Assembly: GCA_025453855.1 (NCBI GenBank)
Contig: JALOPO010000084.1
Coordinates: 1-8,983, forward strand
DNA from: Gemmatimonadaceae bacterium
Lineage (GTDB): Bacteria > Gemmatimonadota > Gemmatimonadetes > Gemmatimonadales > Gemmatimonadaceae
Reading direction: 5' to 3'
DNA: 8,983 nucleotides
In this document: positions 1 to 7,213 of the stretch, piece by piece
Numbering within the stretch: position 1 is the stretch's first letter
How the letters are laid out: each line of letters opens with the position of its first letter
Made by a program: the position numbers and the translations under genes
The notes under the pieces: model-generated
What the model saw: only the letters and a program-made list of their open reading frames with translations
Told to the model about the DNA's origin: nothing
Databases searched by the model: none

Positions 1-456
1 TGGTCGCCACGTCGCATCCTCGTGCCGCTCGATGGCTCGGCCACGGCCGAGCACGTGCTCGACATCCTCGCGGCCGTGCCCGGGCTGCGCAGCACGCCGA
101 TCGTGCTCGTCTCGGCGCTCGTCCCCTCGACGCTGCTGGGCATCGTCCCACCCGACGTGATGGTCGACGACGCGACGAGCGACGTCGATCTCGTCGCGAT
201 GCGCGCGGAGCTGGCGACCGTCGCCGAGGCGTGTGTCGCGCGCGGGCTCGCGCGCCCCGCGGTGCACGTGGCACTGGGCGCCGCCCGCGATGTCATCCTC
301 GACGCCCTCAGCGACCACGACGCCGACCTGATCGCGATGACCACGCGCGGGCGCAGCGGCCTCGCCCGCGCCGTCCTCGGCAGCACCGCCGACGCGATCG
401 TGCGCGTGTCACCGGTGCCGGTGCTGCTCGTCACGCCAGGCGACCGACCCGCCTGA
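1..456 (+). CDS. Universal stress protein (UspA family), 5' end outside window
   Basis: The reading frame is open from base 1 and ends with TGA at 454-456, giving 151 visible residues. The first visible residues read WSPRRILVPLDGS, the usual beta-1 strand and loop of a UspA-fold domain, so the true start lies upstream of the window and the internal GTG at 22 is not the start. Near the C-terminus TTRGRSGLARAVLGS matches the nucleotide-binding loop G-2X-G-9X-G(S/T) of ATP-binding Usp proteins, except that the first Gly is Thr; the run SPVPVLLV that follows is the typical last strand. The visible part covers essentially one complete domain of about 145 residues. Whether this is a single-domain protein or the second half of a tandem Usp cannot be decided here. 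Usp proteins are cytoplasmic, usually dimeric, and accumulate under starvation or other stress; the exact role of this one is unknown. The SDR gene follows on the same strand after 85 bases. Confidence 0.9.
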   Translation, partial: WSPRRILVPLDGSATAEHVLDILAAVPGLRSTPIVLVSALVPSTLLGIVPPDVMVDDATSDVDLVAMRAELATVAEACVARGLARPAVHVALGAARDVILDALSDHDADLIAMTTRGRSGLARAVLGSTADAIVRVSPVPVLLVTPGDRPA

Positions 457-497
457 CACGCACGCGATCACGCGAGCATGGACGATGCGACGACAGC

Positions 498-514
498 TCG
501 CGGACAGACCGCGA
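498..514. other. Small inverted repeat between usp and SDR genes
   Basis: A perfect 6-bp stem (TCGCGG / CCGCGA) with the 5-base loop ACAGA lies in the 85-base gap between the stress protein gene and the SDR gene, about 12 bases before the SDR ribosome binding site. No T-run follows it, so it is not a normal intrinsic terminator. In DNA this GC-rich a 6-bp stem can easily occur by chance. It could be a weak attenuating hairpin, an operator half-site pair, or nothing. Confidence 0.2.
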
Positions 515-525
515 CAACCGACGAC

Positions 526-532
526 AGGGGAG
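526..532 (+). promoter_or_regulatory. Ribosome binding site of the SDR gene
   Basis: AGGGGAG sits 9 bases before the ATG at 542. It supports that ATG over the in-frame ATG at 485, which lacks a purine-rich leader and would add 19 residues (MRRQLADRPRQ...) not expected ahead of an SDR Rossmann fold. Confidence 0.6.
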
Positions 533-541
533 CGAGGGACC

Positions 542-1306
542 ATGCATGACTCGGGGCTGCTGGCCGGGCGCGTCGCGCTCGTGACCGGCGCGGGATCGGG
601 GATCGGGCGCGCCGTCGCGCTCGCGTACGCACGAGCAGGTGCCCGCGTCGTCGTCTCCGACATCGACGAACAGGGTGGCGAGGAGACGGTGCGCGCGATC
701 GCCGCGCACGACGGCGCACCCGAGGCGTTCTTCATGCGCGCCGACGCCGCGAGCGCCCAGGACCACGAGGCGCTCGTCGCGGCGACCACGGAACGCTTCG
801 GCGCGCTCCACGTCGCGTGCAACAACGCGGGGATCGGCGGCGAGCTGAGTCCGGTGGCCGAGAAGACGCTCGACGGGTGGCGTCGCGTGATCGACGTCAA
901 CCTCACGGGCGTCTTCTACGCCATGCGGGCACAGCTCCCGGCGATGCTCGCCGCCGGCGGCGGCGCGATCGTGAACATGGCGTCGATCCTGGGACAGGTC
1001 GGCACGGTCGGCGCCTCGGGCTACGTGGCGGCCAAGCACGGCGTGATCGGGCTCACGCGGGCCGCGGCGCTCGAGTACGCCGCGCAGGGTGTCCGGATCA
1101 CCGCCGTGGGGCCCGGCTACATCGACACGCCGCTCCTCACCGCGCTCCCCGACGATGCACGCGCAGGGCTCGTCGCGCTGCACCCGGTCGGTCGACTGGG
1201 CCGGGCCGAGGAGGTGGCCGAGCTGGTGCTCTGGCTGAGCAGCGATCGCGCGAGCTTCGTCACCGGCTCGTACCATCCAGTGGACGGCGGCTACCTGGCG
1301 CAGTAG
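542..1306 (+). CDS. Short-chain dehydrogenase/reductase (classical SDR)
   Basis: This 254-residue protein has the usual length of a classical SDR and carries every hallmark. The cofactor loop TGAGSGIG is at residues 15-22, and an Asp at 40 ends the second strand (VVVSDID), which usually favours NAD(H) over NADP(H). NNAG is at 94-97. The catalytic tetrad is Asn120 (DVNLTG), Ser148 (NMASI), Tyr161 and Lys165 (YVAAK). PGYIDTP at 191-197 is the cofactor-contacting loop after strand 6, and the C-terminal VTGSYHPVDGGYLAQ is the family's typical end. It therefore oxidises or reduces an alcohol/carbonyl pair in the cytoplasm with a nicotinamide cofactor. The substrate cannot be read from sequence; similarity to 3-oxoacyl-ACP reductase and glucose or cyclopentanol dehydrogenase types is general. 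The gene lies 85 bases after the stress protein gene on the same strand, and its last 47 bases overlap the convergent mrpG gene. Confidence 0.93.
   Translation: MHDSGLLAGRVALVTGAGSGIGRAVALAYARAGARVVVSDIDEQGGEETVRAIAAHDGAPEAFFMRADAASAQDHEALVAATTERFGALHVACNNAGIGGELSPVAEKTLDGWRRVIDVNLTGVFYAMRAQLPAMLAAGGGAIVNMASILGQVGTVGASGYVAAKHGVIGLTRAAALEYAAQGVRITAVGPGYIDTPLLTALPDDARAGLVALHPVGRLGRAEEVAELVLWLSSDRASFVTGSYHPVDGGYLAQ
1260..1306. other. Antisense 3' overlap of SDR gene and mrpG
   Basis: The SDR stop codon (TAG, 1304-1306) lies inside mrpG, and the mrpG stop (TGA, complement of 1260-1262) lies inside the SDR gene, so 47 bases code on both strands. On the SDR side this stretch encodes the conserved end of the family (VTGSYHPVDGG). 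On the mrpG side it encodes only a nonconserved polar tail. No space is left between the genes for a conventional terminator. Confidence 0.85.
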
Positions 1307-1661
1307 TCGGCTTCGCCTCGTGCACCGTCGCCCCGTCGTGTGGCGGCGGCGCGCCGCCGTCGCGACGCTCGACGTGCCGCGCCGCCTTCGCGAGGAGGTG
1401 CGCGCTCGCCGGTGCGGTGAGGAAGAGGAAGCCGGCGACGAGGAGCTCGTGCAGGCTCACACCGGTACCGCGCGTGCTGAACCAGAGCATGCTGGCGGCG
1501 AGCGTCGCCCCGACGCCGAGCGTCGTCGCCTTGGTGGGGCCGTGCAGCCGGGAGAGGAAGTCGGGGAGCCGCACCAGGCCGATCGACCCCACGAGCGCGA
1601 AGGCGGCGCCGACCACCAGCAGCGCGGCGATCACCCAGTCGACGAAGGGACGGAGCGCCAT
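1260..1661 (-). CDS. mrpG: Mrp Na+/H+ antiporter subunit G
   Basis: This 133-residue protein matches MrpG/MnhG/PhaG, a small membrane subunit with about three transmembrane helices: roughly residues 9-30, 45-62 and 70-92. The family signature GLVRLPDFLSRLHGPTKATT is at residues 28-47, with the Arg-x-Pro-Asp and Arg-Leu-His positions intact. The start ATG (complement of 1659-1661) is 3 bases after the mrpF stop and has GGTGGAG (1668-1674) 6 bases upstream. The conserved core ends near residue 95. The last 38 or so residues (ERRDGGAPPPHDG...) are a polar, Pro/Gly/Arg-rich tail that runs into the antisense strand of the SDR gene and probably arose by loss of an earlier stop. It is the last gene of the mrp operon. 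Like E and F it is needed for a stable Mrp complex in studied bacteria, but it is not thought to form the main ion path. Confidence 0.93.
   Translation of the reverse strand: MALRPFVDWVIAALLVVGAAFALVGSIGLVRLPDFLSRLHGPTKATTLGVGATLAASMLWFSTRGTGVSLHELLVAGFLFLTAPASAHLLAKAARHVERRDGGAPPPHDGATVHEAKPTTAPGSRRPLDGTSR
1344..1359. repeat. 16-base perfect palindrome inside mrpG
   Basis: CGGCGGCGCGCCGCCG is its own reverse complement. It lies within the part of mrpG that codes for the polar tail (DGGAPPP). It has no unpaired loop at its centre and no T-run on either side, so it is a poor terminator. It may simply reflect GC-rich codons for Gly, Ala and Pro. Confidence 0.35.
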
Positions 1662-1664
1662 CGC

Positions 1665-1949
1665 TCACTCCACCACGCTGCCGCGCAGCACCGCCTTGCA
1701 GAGCGCGACCGTGCCGATGAAGCCGAGCAGCGCGAGCAGGAGCGCCGCCTCGAACCAGAGCGCGCTGTCGCGCGCGATGCCGAGCAGGACGAGGAGCGCG
1801 ATGGCGTTGATCTGCGCGGTGTCGAGCGCGACGATGCGATCGGGTGCCGTGGGGCCGCGCAGCAGGCGCCAGACGTTGAGCACGATCGCGGTGAGCAGCA
1901 GGGCGAGCGCGATCACGATGGCGCCCGTGATCGGGGTCGGGGTGTTCAT
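1665..1949 (-). CDS. mrpF: Mrp Na+/H+ antiporter subunit F
   Basis: This 94-residue protein has the length and three-helix layout of MrpF/MnhF/PhaF, with hydrophobic segments at about 9-27, 38-58 and 64-85. The family motif RLLRGPTAPDRIVALDT at 28-44 is intact, including Asp37 and Arg38 at the start of the second helix. The ATG (complement of 1947-1949) overlaps the mrpE stop as ATGA. There is no clear ribosome binding site upstream, so translation probably relies on coupling to mrpE. Its stop is followed 3 bases later by mrpG. It is a cytoplasmic membrane subunit of the Mrp antiporter. Confidence 0.94.
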   Translation of the reverse strand: MNTPTPITGAIVIALALLLTAIVLNVWRLLRGPTAPDRIVALDTAQINAIALLVLLGIARDSALWFEAALLLALLGFIGTVALCKAVLRGSVVE

Positions 1950-2404
1950 GCGCGCACCGCGCCGGCCCGTCGTGGCGGTCGCGTCATGGCGTCGAACACC
2001 GCGCGCAGCGCCCGTTCGTAGCGCGCCTTGATCCGCCGCACCTCGTGGTCGGCGTCGTGCACCGCCAGCCCGTGCACGAGGAGCGTGCCGCGCACGGGAT
2101 CGTGATCGGCCGAGACGGTCCCCGGCGTGAGCGAGACGATCGCCGCGAGGAGCGCGATGACGAACGGATCGCGCACGTCGAGCGGGACCTCGAAGAGCGC
2201 CGGCCGCAGGTTGCGCCGCGGGCCGAGCACGAGCGCGGCCACGCGCACGTTGGCGACCAGCACGTCCCACAGCACGGCACCGGCCAGCACCGCCAGCGAG
2301 AGGCGATTGAAGGCGAGCACCCAGGCGGCGGCCAGCACCGCCGAGAGGACGGGGCGGGGGAGCAGTCGCGTGAGGTGCGAACCACCGGACGCGGCGTGCG
2401 TCAT
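1946..2404 (-). CDS. mrpE: Mrp Na+/H+ antiporter subunit E
   Basis: This 152-residue protein fits MrpE/MnhE/PhaE (usually about 155-165 residues). Two N-terminal hydrophobic stretches (about 19-33 and 36-60) hold the family pattern ANVRVAALVL at 51-60. A further hydrophobic segment at 80-92 leads into SLTPGTVSAD at 91-100, the conserved LTPGT motif. The rest is a cytoplasmic domain with a charged helix (RRIKARYERALRAVFDAM, 123-140). The short N-terminal extension before residue 15 is polar. The start overlaps the mrpD stop as ATGA, and a G-run (GGGGGGA) lies just upstream as a possible ribosome binding site. In studied Mrp systems E is needed for full activity and complex assembly. Confidence 0.93.
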   Translation of the reverse strand: MTHAASGGSHLTRLLPRPVLSAVLAAAWVLAFNRLSLAVLAGAVLWDVLVANVRVAALVLGPRRNLRPALFEVPLDVRDPFVIALLAAIVSLTPGTVSADHDPVRGTLLVHGLAVHDADHEVRRIKARYERALRAVFDAMTRPPRRAGAVRA

Positions 2405-3942
2405 CGTCCCCCCGTGGTGCCGAGGACGCGCTGCACGTAGCCGTCGACATGGTGCGGCGGCGCGAGCAGCTGTGCGGCGGCGGCGGCCGTGTAGTCGGCG
2501 ACGGGTCCGGCCCCGATCGTCAGGGCGCCGATGCAGGCGAGGAGGAGCGTGGCGCCGAGCAGCGGCGTGGGGCGGGGGGCGCGCGCCGCTGCGTCGCCCG
2601 CGGCGACGCTACGCGATGCCCCGTGCGCGTGGTCGTCGCCCGTGTACGCATCGTCCGTGAGCGCCGCGTCCTGCCAGTACCGCGCGATGCCGCCGCGCAC
2701 GAGCGCGAGGAGCGCGATCGCGCTCGTCACGAGCACGGTGGCCCACACCAGCCACCCAGCCACGTCGGGTGGCGCCGCGCGGAGGATCAGCGCCTTGCCG
2801 ATGAAGCCGGGGAGCGGCGGAAGCCCGGCCACCGCGACCGCCGCGATCAGGAAGAGCATGCCGCGACGACGCTGGTCGGCCGCCTCGCCGGCGCGGGAGA
2901 CCAGGAGGTAGAGCACCGCCGCCGCGAGGGTGCTGTGCACGAGGTAGAAGAGCCCCGCCGCCACGCCGTCCGTCGTGAACGAGGCGATCGACGTCGCCAG
3001 CGTCCCGGTCGAGAGCACGAGCAGCCCTCCCGCCTGCTGCCCTGGTTCGCGTCGGGCGAGCGCGGCGAGCGCACCGACGAGTGCCGTCACGAGCGCCGCC
3101 GGCAGCAGCCATCGCGTGATCGCTCCCGCGAGCGCTCCTGCGGCCGGGCCGAAGACCACGCCGAAGACGCGCAGCATCGCGTAGATCCCCACCTTCGTCA
3201 TGATCGTGAACAGCGCTGCCACCGCCGGCATGGCCGCGGCATAGCTCCCCGCGAGCCAGCCGTGCAGCGGCGCGATCGCCGCCTTGAGCGCGAAGACGAC
3301 GAACAGGAGCAGCGCCGCGCCGCGCACGGCGTGCGCGTCCTCGGCCGCGATCGTCGCCACGCGTCGACCCAGCTCGGCGAGGTTGAGCGTGCCGAGCAGG
3401 CCGTACACCAGCCCGGCCGCCACCAGGAAGAGCGTCGAGCCGACGAGGTTCAGCACGACGTAGTGCAACCCCCAGCGCAGGCGCGCCGGCTTGGTCCCGT
3501 GCACCAGCAGCGCGTACGACGCGATGAGCAGCACCTCGAAGCAGACGAACAGCGTGAACAGGTCGCCGGTGAGGAAGGCGCCCGCCAGCCCCGCGAGCAG
3601 GAGCTGCGTGAAGGCATGGATGCCGCCGTCGTGCGCCTCGTCGCCCTGCACGAGGTGCACGAGCGCCCCCACGGCGAGCACCAGCGTGAGCACGAGCATG
3701 AGGGTCGCCAGTCGATCGCCCACGAAGACGATCCCCTGCGGCACCGGCCAGTCACCCATGCGATGCACGAGCAGGGCGCCGCGCGCCGTCGTGCGCACGA
3801 GCGCGATCGCGATGCTCGCCTGCACCAGCGTGCTCGCCAGCGAGAGTCGACGCGCCCACGCAACACGCGATGCGAGCGGCACGAGCACCATCGCCGTCGC
3901 CAGTGGCACGAGGAGCGGTGCGAGGAGCCACGCGTCGCTCAT
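2401..3942 (-). CDS. mrpD: Mrp Na+/H+ antiporter subunit D (NuoN/NuoM-like)
   Basis: This 513-residue polytopic membrane protein belongs to the proton-conducting antiporter family (PF00361), related to complex I subunits NuoL/M/N. Visible hallmarks include LFTLFVCFEVLLIASYALL at 128-146, with Glu136 in the position of the key membrane glutamate of MrpD and NuoM. FALKAAIAPLHGWL at 217-230 has Lys220, the proton-path lysine, and His227. IMTKVGIYAM at 247-256 has Lys250, and LPPLPGFIGKALIL at 374-387 has Lys383. In the segment LFYLVHSTLAAAVLYLLV the lysine found in many relatives is Ala; I recall the same pattern in group 2 PhaD proteins. Between the last helices, residues 424-460 form a polar loop rich in Asp, His and Ala. 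Both ends overlap neighbours by ATGA. MrpD, with MrpA, provides the proton translocation modules of the antiporter. Confidence 0.95.
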   Translation of the reverse strand: MSDAWLLAPLLVPLATAMVLVPLASRVAWARRLSLASTLVQASIAIALVRTTARGALLVHRMGDWPVPQGIVFVGDRLATLMLVLTLVLAVGALVHLVQGDEAHDGGIHAFTQLLLAGLAGAFLTGDLFTLFVCFEVLLIASYALLVHGTKPARLRWGLHYVVLNLVGSTLFLVAAGLVYGLLGTLNLAELGRRVATIAAEDAHAVRGAALLLFVVFALKAAIAPLHGWLAGSYAAAMPAVAALFTIMTKVGIYAMLRVFGVVFGPAAGALAGAITRWLLPAALVTALVGALAALARREPGQQAGGLLVLSTGTLATSIASFTTDGVAAGLFYLVHSTLAAAVLYLLVSRAGEAADQRRRGMLFLIAAVAVAGLPPLPGFIGKALILRAAPPDVAGWLVWATVLVTSAIALLALVRGGIARYWQDAALTDDAYTGDDHAHGASRSVAAGDAAARAPRPTPLLGATLLLACIGALTIGAGPVADYTAAAAAQLLAPPHHVDGYVQRVLGTTGGR

Positions 3943-4280
3943 CCCGCCCCGTCCGCCGCATCCAGGTGATCGGTGCCCAGTTCGGCGCGCGCCCGGACGG
4001 CGAGCACGAGGACGAAGGCGCTCATCCCGAAGCCGATGACGATGGCGGTGAGCACGAGCGCCTGCGGCACCGGATCGGCATACGCGGTGGTCGCCGGCTC
4101 GCCGACGATGAGCACCGGCGGCGCCGCAACGCGGAGCCGCCCCATCGACAGGAGCAGGAGGTTGGCGGCGTAGCCGAGGAGCATCGTGCCGAGCACCACG
4201 GCAAAGCTCCGCGATTGCAGCACGAGCCATGCGCCGCAGCCGGCGAGCACCGCCACCGCGGTCGCGACCAGGAACGTCAT
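3939..4280 (-). CDS. mrpC: Mrp Na+/H+ antiporter subunit C (NuoK-like)
   Basis: This 113-residue protein has the length and three-helix layout of MrpC/MnhC/PhaC, a homologue of complex I NuoK. Helices are at about 3-20, 26-46 and 72-95. The family's GYAANLLLLSMG is at 36-47, and the strongly conserved YADPVPQALVLTAIVIGFG is at 67-85. A good ribosome binding site, GGAGGA (complement of 4287-4292), lies 6 bases before the ATG, which overlaps the mrpA stop as ATGA. The C-terminal tail (RARAELGTDHLDAADGAG) is hydrophilic. NuoK-like subunits sit between the large antiporter-type subunits and are thought to take part in the ion pathway. Confidence 0.95.
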   Translation of the reverse strand: MTFLVATAVAVLAGCGAWLVLQSRSFAVVLGTMLLGYAANLLLLSMGRLRVAAPPVLIVGEPATTAYADPVPQALVLTAIVIGFGMSAFVLVLAVRARAELGTDHLDAADGAG

Positions 4281-7213
4281 GCGGCGTCCTCCACGCCTGG
4301 CGGCATGGGGAGCGTCGCCTGCGTGCCGGCTCCACTCACGCGCTGCGGGTCGTGCTGCCGCGCCACGTCCGCCGCGCCCGGCATGCCGAGCCGTTCGAGC
4401 ACGAGGAGCACCGCACCGAGGACCGCCATGGCGACGCCGAGGTCGAAGACGAGCGCGCTGCCGAACCCGATCCGCCCGAGCAGCGGGAGCGTCACGTAGC
4501 CGTACCACGACGTGAGGAACGGCCGTCCGACGACGAGCGCCGCCACACCGGTCGCCATGGCGAGCAGGACGCCTCGCGCCACCCAGCGCGGTGCATCGAG
4601 ACGCCGTCGTGCGATCGTCCACGCGATGCCGCTCGTCAGGTACTGCGACGCGATCGCGACCGCCACCAGCAGCCCCGCGGCGAAGCCGCCGCCCGGCAGG
4701 TCGTGCCCGCGCAGGAAGAGGAAGGCGGCGAGCACCAGCGCCAGCGGGAGGAACGGCCGCGCCAGCATCGCGAGCACGGGCGGGTGCACGTCGGGATCCT
4801 GCGGCGCGCGCGCGCGCTCCGTCACCGGCCGCATGCCGACCAGCAGGGAGGCCGCGCCGAGTGCCGCGCAGGCGAGCACGGCGATCTCGCCCAGCGTGTC
4901 GAGACCGCGGAAGTCGACCAGCGTCACGTTCACCGCGTTGGTGCCGCCGCCGGCCGGCTTGCTGCGCGCGAGATAGTACGCCGCCACCTCGCTGGTCGCG
5001 CCGCCACCGTACGGGGCGCGCGCGAGCACGCTCCACGTGGCCGCGCCGGCGCCGATGCCGACCGCGCTCGCGATCACCATGGCGATCACGCGCGGTGCTG
5101 CACCGGTCCGCGGCCGCGGCGCCTCCGCCGGCGCCGGCGGCAGGTGATGCAGCGCGAGCAGCAGCAGGAGGATCGTGACCACTTCCACGAGCAGCTGCGT
5201 GAGTGCGAGATCCGGTGCGCCCAGGCGCACGAAGGCCAGCGCCACGAACAGCCCCACAGCACTGATCGCCACCACGGCCGCCAGCCGGTCGCGATGCCAG
5301 CGCACCGTGGCGATCCCAGCCACCAGCACGAGCGCCCACCCCGCGACGCTCGCCGCGTCGGCGGGTCCGCCGGTGGCCGCGATCAGGGGCGCGGGCGCCC
5401 GTGCGAGCGTGCCGAGCGCGACGACGCCCGCCGCTGCCAGCAGCAGCGCGACCGAGCGTTGCGCGGAGCCGTTCTCGGTGGCCTGCGTGATGTGCGACGC
5501 CGCGATCGCCATCGCGCGCTCCAGCCGATCGTGCACGCGCGCGGCCGTCACGCGCACCGGCCGGCGCTCGTGCCACGCGTACAGCCGCTCGCGCCGGCGA
5601 TAGAGCGCCACGCCCCCGGCGAGCGCGAGCACCGTCATGAGCAGCGGGAGGTTGAGGCCGTGCCAGAGCGCGAGGCTGATCGGCGGCGCGTCGCGCTGCA
5701 GGGCGTCGCGCGTCGCCGCCTGCAGCGCGGGGCCGATCGTCGCCGCCGGTGCCACGCCGACCACGATGCAGAGGAGCACGAGCAGCTCCACGGGCAGCCG
5801 CATGAAGCGAGGCGGTTCGTGCGGCACGCGCGGGAGCGGCGTGCCGTCGGCATTGAAGAACACCTCCATCACGAAGCGCGCCGAGTAGCCCACGCCCAGC
5901 GCCCCATACAGGAGCGCCGCCCCCGCCTCGACCCACCGCACCACGCCGCCACCGGACGCCGCGAGCGCCTCGGCGAAGAACATCTCCTTGCTCAGGAAGC
6001 CATTCAGCAGCGGCACCCCGGCCATCGCCCCCGCCGCCACGATCGCGAGCGCGGCCGTGCGCGGCATCGGGCGCGCGAGGCCATTCAGGACGCGCATGTC
6101 GCGCGTCCCCGTCTCGTGCTCCACGATCCCCGCCGCCATGAACAGCGACGCCTTGAACGTGGCGTGGTTGACGATGTGGAAGATCGCCGCCGCCAGCGCG
6201 CTCGCGCTCCCGAAGCCGAGCAGCATCGTGATCAGCCCCAGGTGGCTGATCGTCGACCACGCGAGCAGCCCCTTGAGATCATGCTGCCAGAGCGCGATCG
6301 TCGCCGACACGACGAGCGTGATCGTCCCGGCGCTCCCCACGACGAGCATCCACGTCTCCGTGCCGGCGAGCACCGGATGCAGCCGCGCGAGCAGGAAGAC
6401 GCCCGCCTTCACCATCGTCGCCGAGTGCAGGTAGGCGCTCGCCGGCGTCGGCGCCGCCATCGCACGCGGCAGCCAGTAGTGGAACGGCCACTGCGCGCTC
6501 TTGGTGAAGGCGCCGAGCAGGACGAGCGTGAGCGCCACCGGGTAGAGCGGTGCGGCGCGGATCGCCGCGCCCGCGGCCAGTACGGCGTCGAGATCGAACG
6601 TCCCCGCGATGCGCCCGAGCAGCAGCACCCCTGCGAGGAGCGCGAGGCCACCGCTGCCGGTGACCACGAGCGCCGTGCGCGCCCCCGCACGCGCCGGCCC
6701 GCCGTACGCTGCATCCCGCGCGCGGTAGCCCACCAGCAGGAACGAGGTCACGCTCGTCAGCTCCCAGCACACCACGAGCAGGAGCAGGTTGCCGCTCGTC
6801 ACCACGCCGAGCATCGCCGTCATGAAGGCGAGGATCAGCGCGTGGAAACGCCCGAGTGGGTCATGCCTCGGCAGGTAGTAGTGCGCGTAGAGCACGACCA
6901 GCAGTCCCACGCCGGTGATGAGCAGCGCGAAGAGCCAGGCCAGGGCGTCGAGCCGGAAGGCGAGCTCGAGGTCGAGTGCCGCCACCCAGGGCGCATCGAC
7001 GCGCAGGACCTCGCCATCGCGCACGCGTCCCCTCGTCAGCGCGAGCGCGACGAGCGCTGACGCCGGTCCGCTCGCCGCCGCCCACGACGCCGCGCGGCGC
7101 GACACGCGCGCGGCGAGCAGCACGAGCGCGATCGCGCCGAGCGGGGCGATGAGCAGCACGACGAGCGGCATGCGGGGCGGGGCGGTGGGAGGACGGCCGA
7201 CGCCGTGCTCCAT
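4277..7213 (-). CDS. mrpA: Mrp Na+/H+ antiporter subunit A fused to subunit B (MrpAB)
   Basis: This 978-residue membrane protein is the large Mrp subunit. An N-terminal NuoL-like domain covers about 75-545, with CWELTSVTSFLLVGY (149-163; Glu151), FTKSAQWPFHYWLP (236-249; Lys238), YLHSATMVKAG (261-271), FHIVNHATFKASLF (345-358; Lys354) and GFLSKEMFF (405-413; Lys409). A NuoJ-like stretch follows at about 620-790, with RLGAPDLALTQLLVEVV (663-679) and GTNAVNVTLVDFRGLDTLGE (757-776). Arg769 and Glu776 there fit residues reported as important in Bacillus MrpA. Residues 812-940 are an MrpB domain (RGHDLPGGGFAAGLL, 835-849), so A and B are fused as in Rhizobium PhaAB and Pseudomonas ShaA (group 2). 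The start is uncertain: ATG at 7213 follows CAGGGAC at some distance, while ATG at 7171 (MPLVVLLIAP) has no purine-rich leader but better fits the usual family start. It is the first gene of the operon and overlaps mrpC by ATGA. Confidence 0.95.
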   Translation of the reverse strand: MEHGVGRPPTAPPRMPLVVLLIAPLGAIALVLLAARVSRRAASWAAASGPASALVALALTRGRVRDGEVLRVDAPWVAALDLELAFRLDALAWLFALLITGVGLLVVLYAHYYLPRHDPLGRFHALILAFMTAMLGVVTSGNLLLLVVCWELTSVTSFLLVGYRARDAAYGGPARAGARTALVVTGSGGLALLAGVLLLGRIAGTFDLDAVLAAGAAIRAAPLYPVALTLVLLGAFTKSAQWPFHYWLPRAMAAPTPASAYLHSATMVKAGVFLLARLHPVLAGTETWMLVVGSAGTITLVVSATIALWQHDLKGLLAWSTISHLGLITMLLGFGSASALAAAIFHIVNHATFKASLFMAAGIVEHETGTRDMRVLNGLARPMPRTAALAIVAAGAMAGVPLLNGFLSKEMFFAEALAASGGGVVRWVEAGAALLYGALGVGYSARFVMEVFFNADGTPLPRVPHEPPRFMRLPVELLVLLCIVVGVAPAATIGPALQAATRDALQRDAPPISLALWHGLNLPLLMTVLALAGGVALYRRRERLYAWHERRPVRVTAARVHDRLERAMAIAASHITQATENGSAQRSVALLLAAAGVVALGTLARAPAPLIAATGGPADAASVAGWALVLVAGIATVRWHRDRLAAVVAISAVGLFVALAFVRLGAPDLALTQLLVEVVTILLLLLALHHLPPAPAEAPRPRTGAAPRVIAMVIASAVGIGAGAATWSVLARAPYGGGATSEVAAYYLARSKPAGGGTNAVNVTLVDFRGLDTLGEIAVLACAALGAASLLVGMRPVTERARAPQDPDVHPPVLAMLARPFLPLALVLAAFLFLRGHDLPGGGFAAGLLVAVAIASQYLTSGIAWTIARRRLDAPRWVARGVLLAMATGVAALVVGRPFLTSWYGYVTLPLLGRIGFGSALVFDLGVAMAVLGAVLLVLERLGMPGAADVARQHDPQRVSGAGTQATLPMPPGVEDAA

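Noticed and set aside
485..541. Upstream in-frame start for the SDR
   Set aside because: The extra 19 residues are polar and unlike an SDR N-terminus, and the better ribosome binding site belongs to the ATG at 542.
431..1276. 281-residue minus-strand frame opposite the SDR gene
   Set aside because: It is antisense to a gene with a complete set of SDR motifs, and its own product shows no recognisable motif.
817..2031. 404-residue plus-strand frame crossing the SDR 3' end and mrpG/mrpF
   Set aside because: It runs out of frame through the conserved SDR and antisense to mrpG and mrpF, with a biased Arg/Ala/Ser composition. It is open only because stop codons are rare at this GC.
2449..3969. 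506-residue open frame on the plus strand opposite mrpD
   Set aside because: It has the same Arg/His/Glu/Gln-rich composition, is antisense to mrpD, and shows no domain pattern.
4229..7060. 943-residue open frame on the plus strand opposite mrpA
   Set aside because: It is antisense to the clear MrpA protein. Its product is a low-complexity run of Arg, His, Glu and Gln, typical of the reverse strand of GC-rich membrane protein genes.
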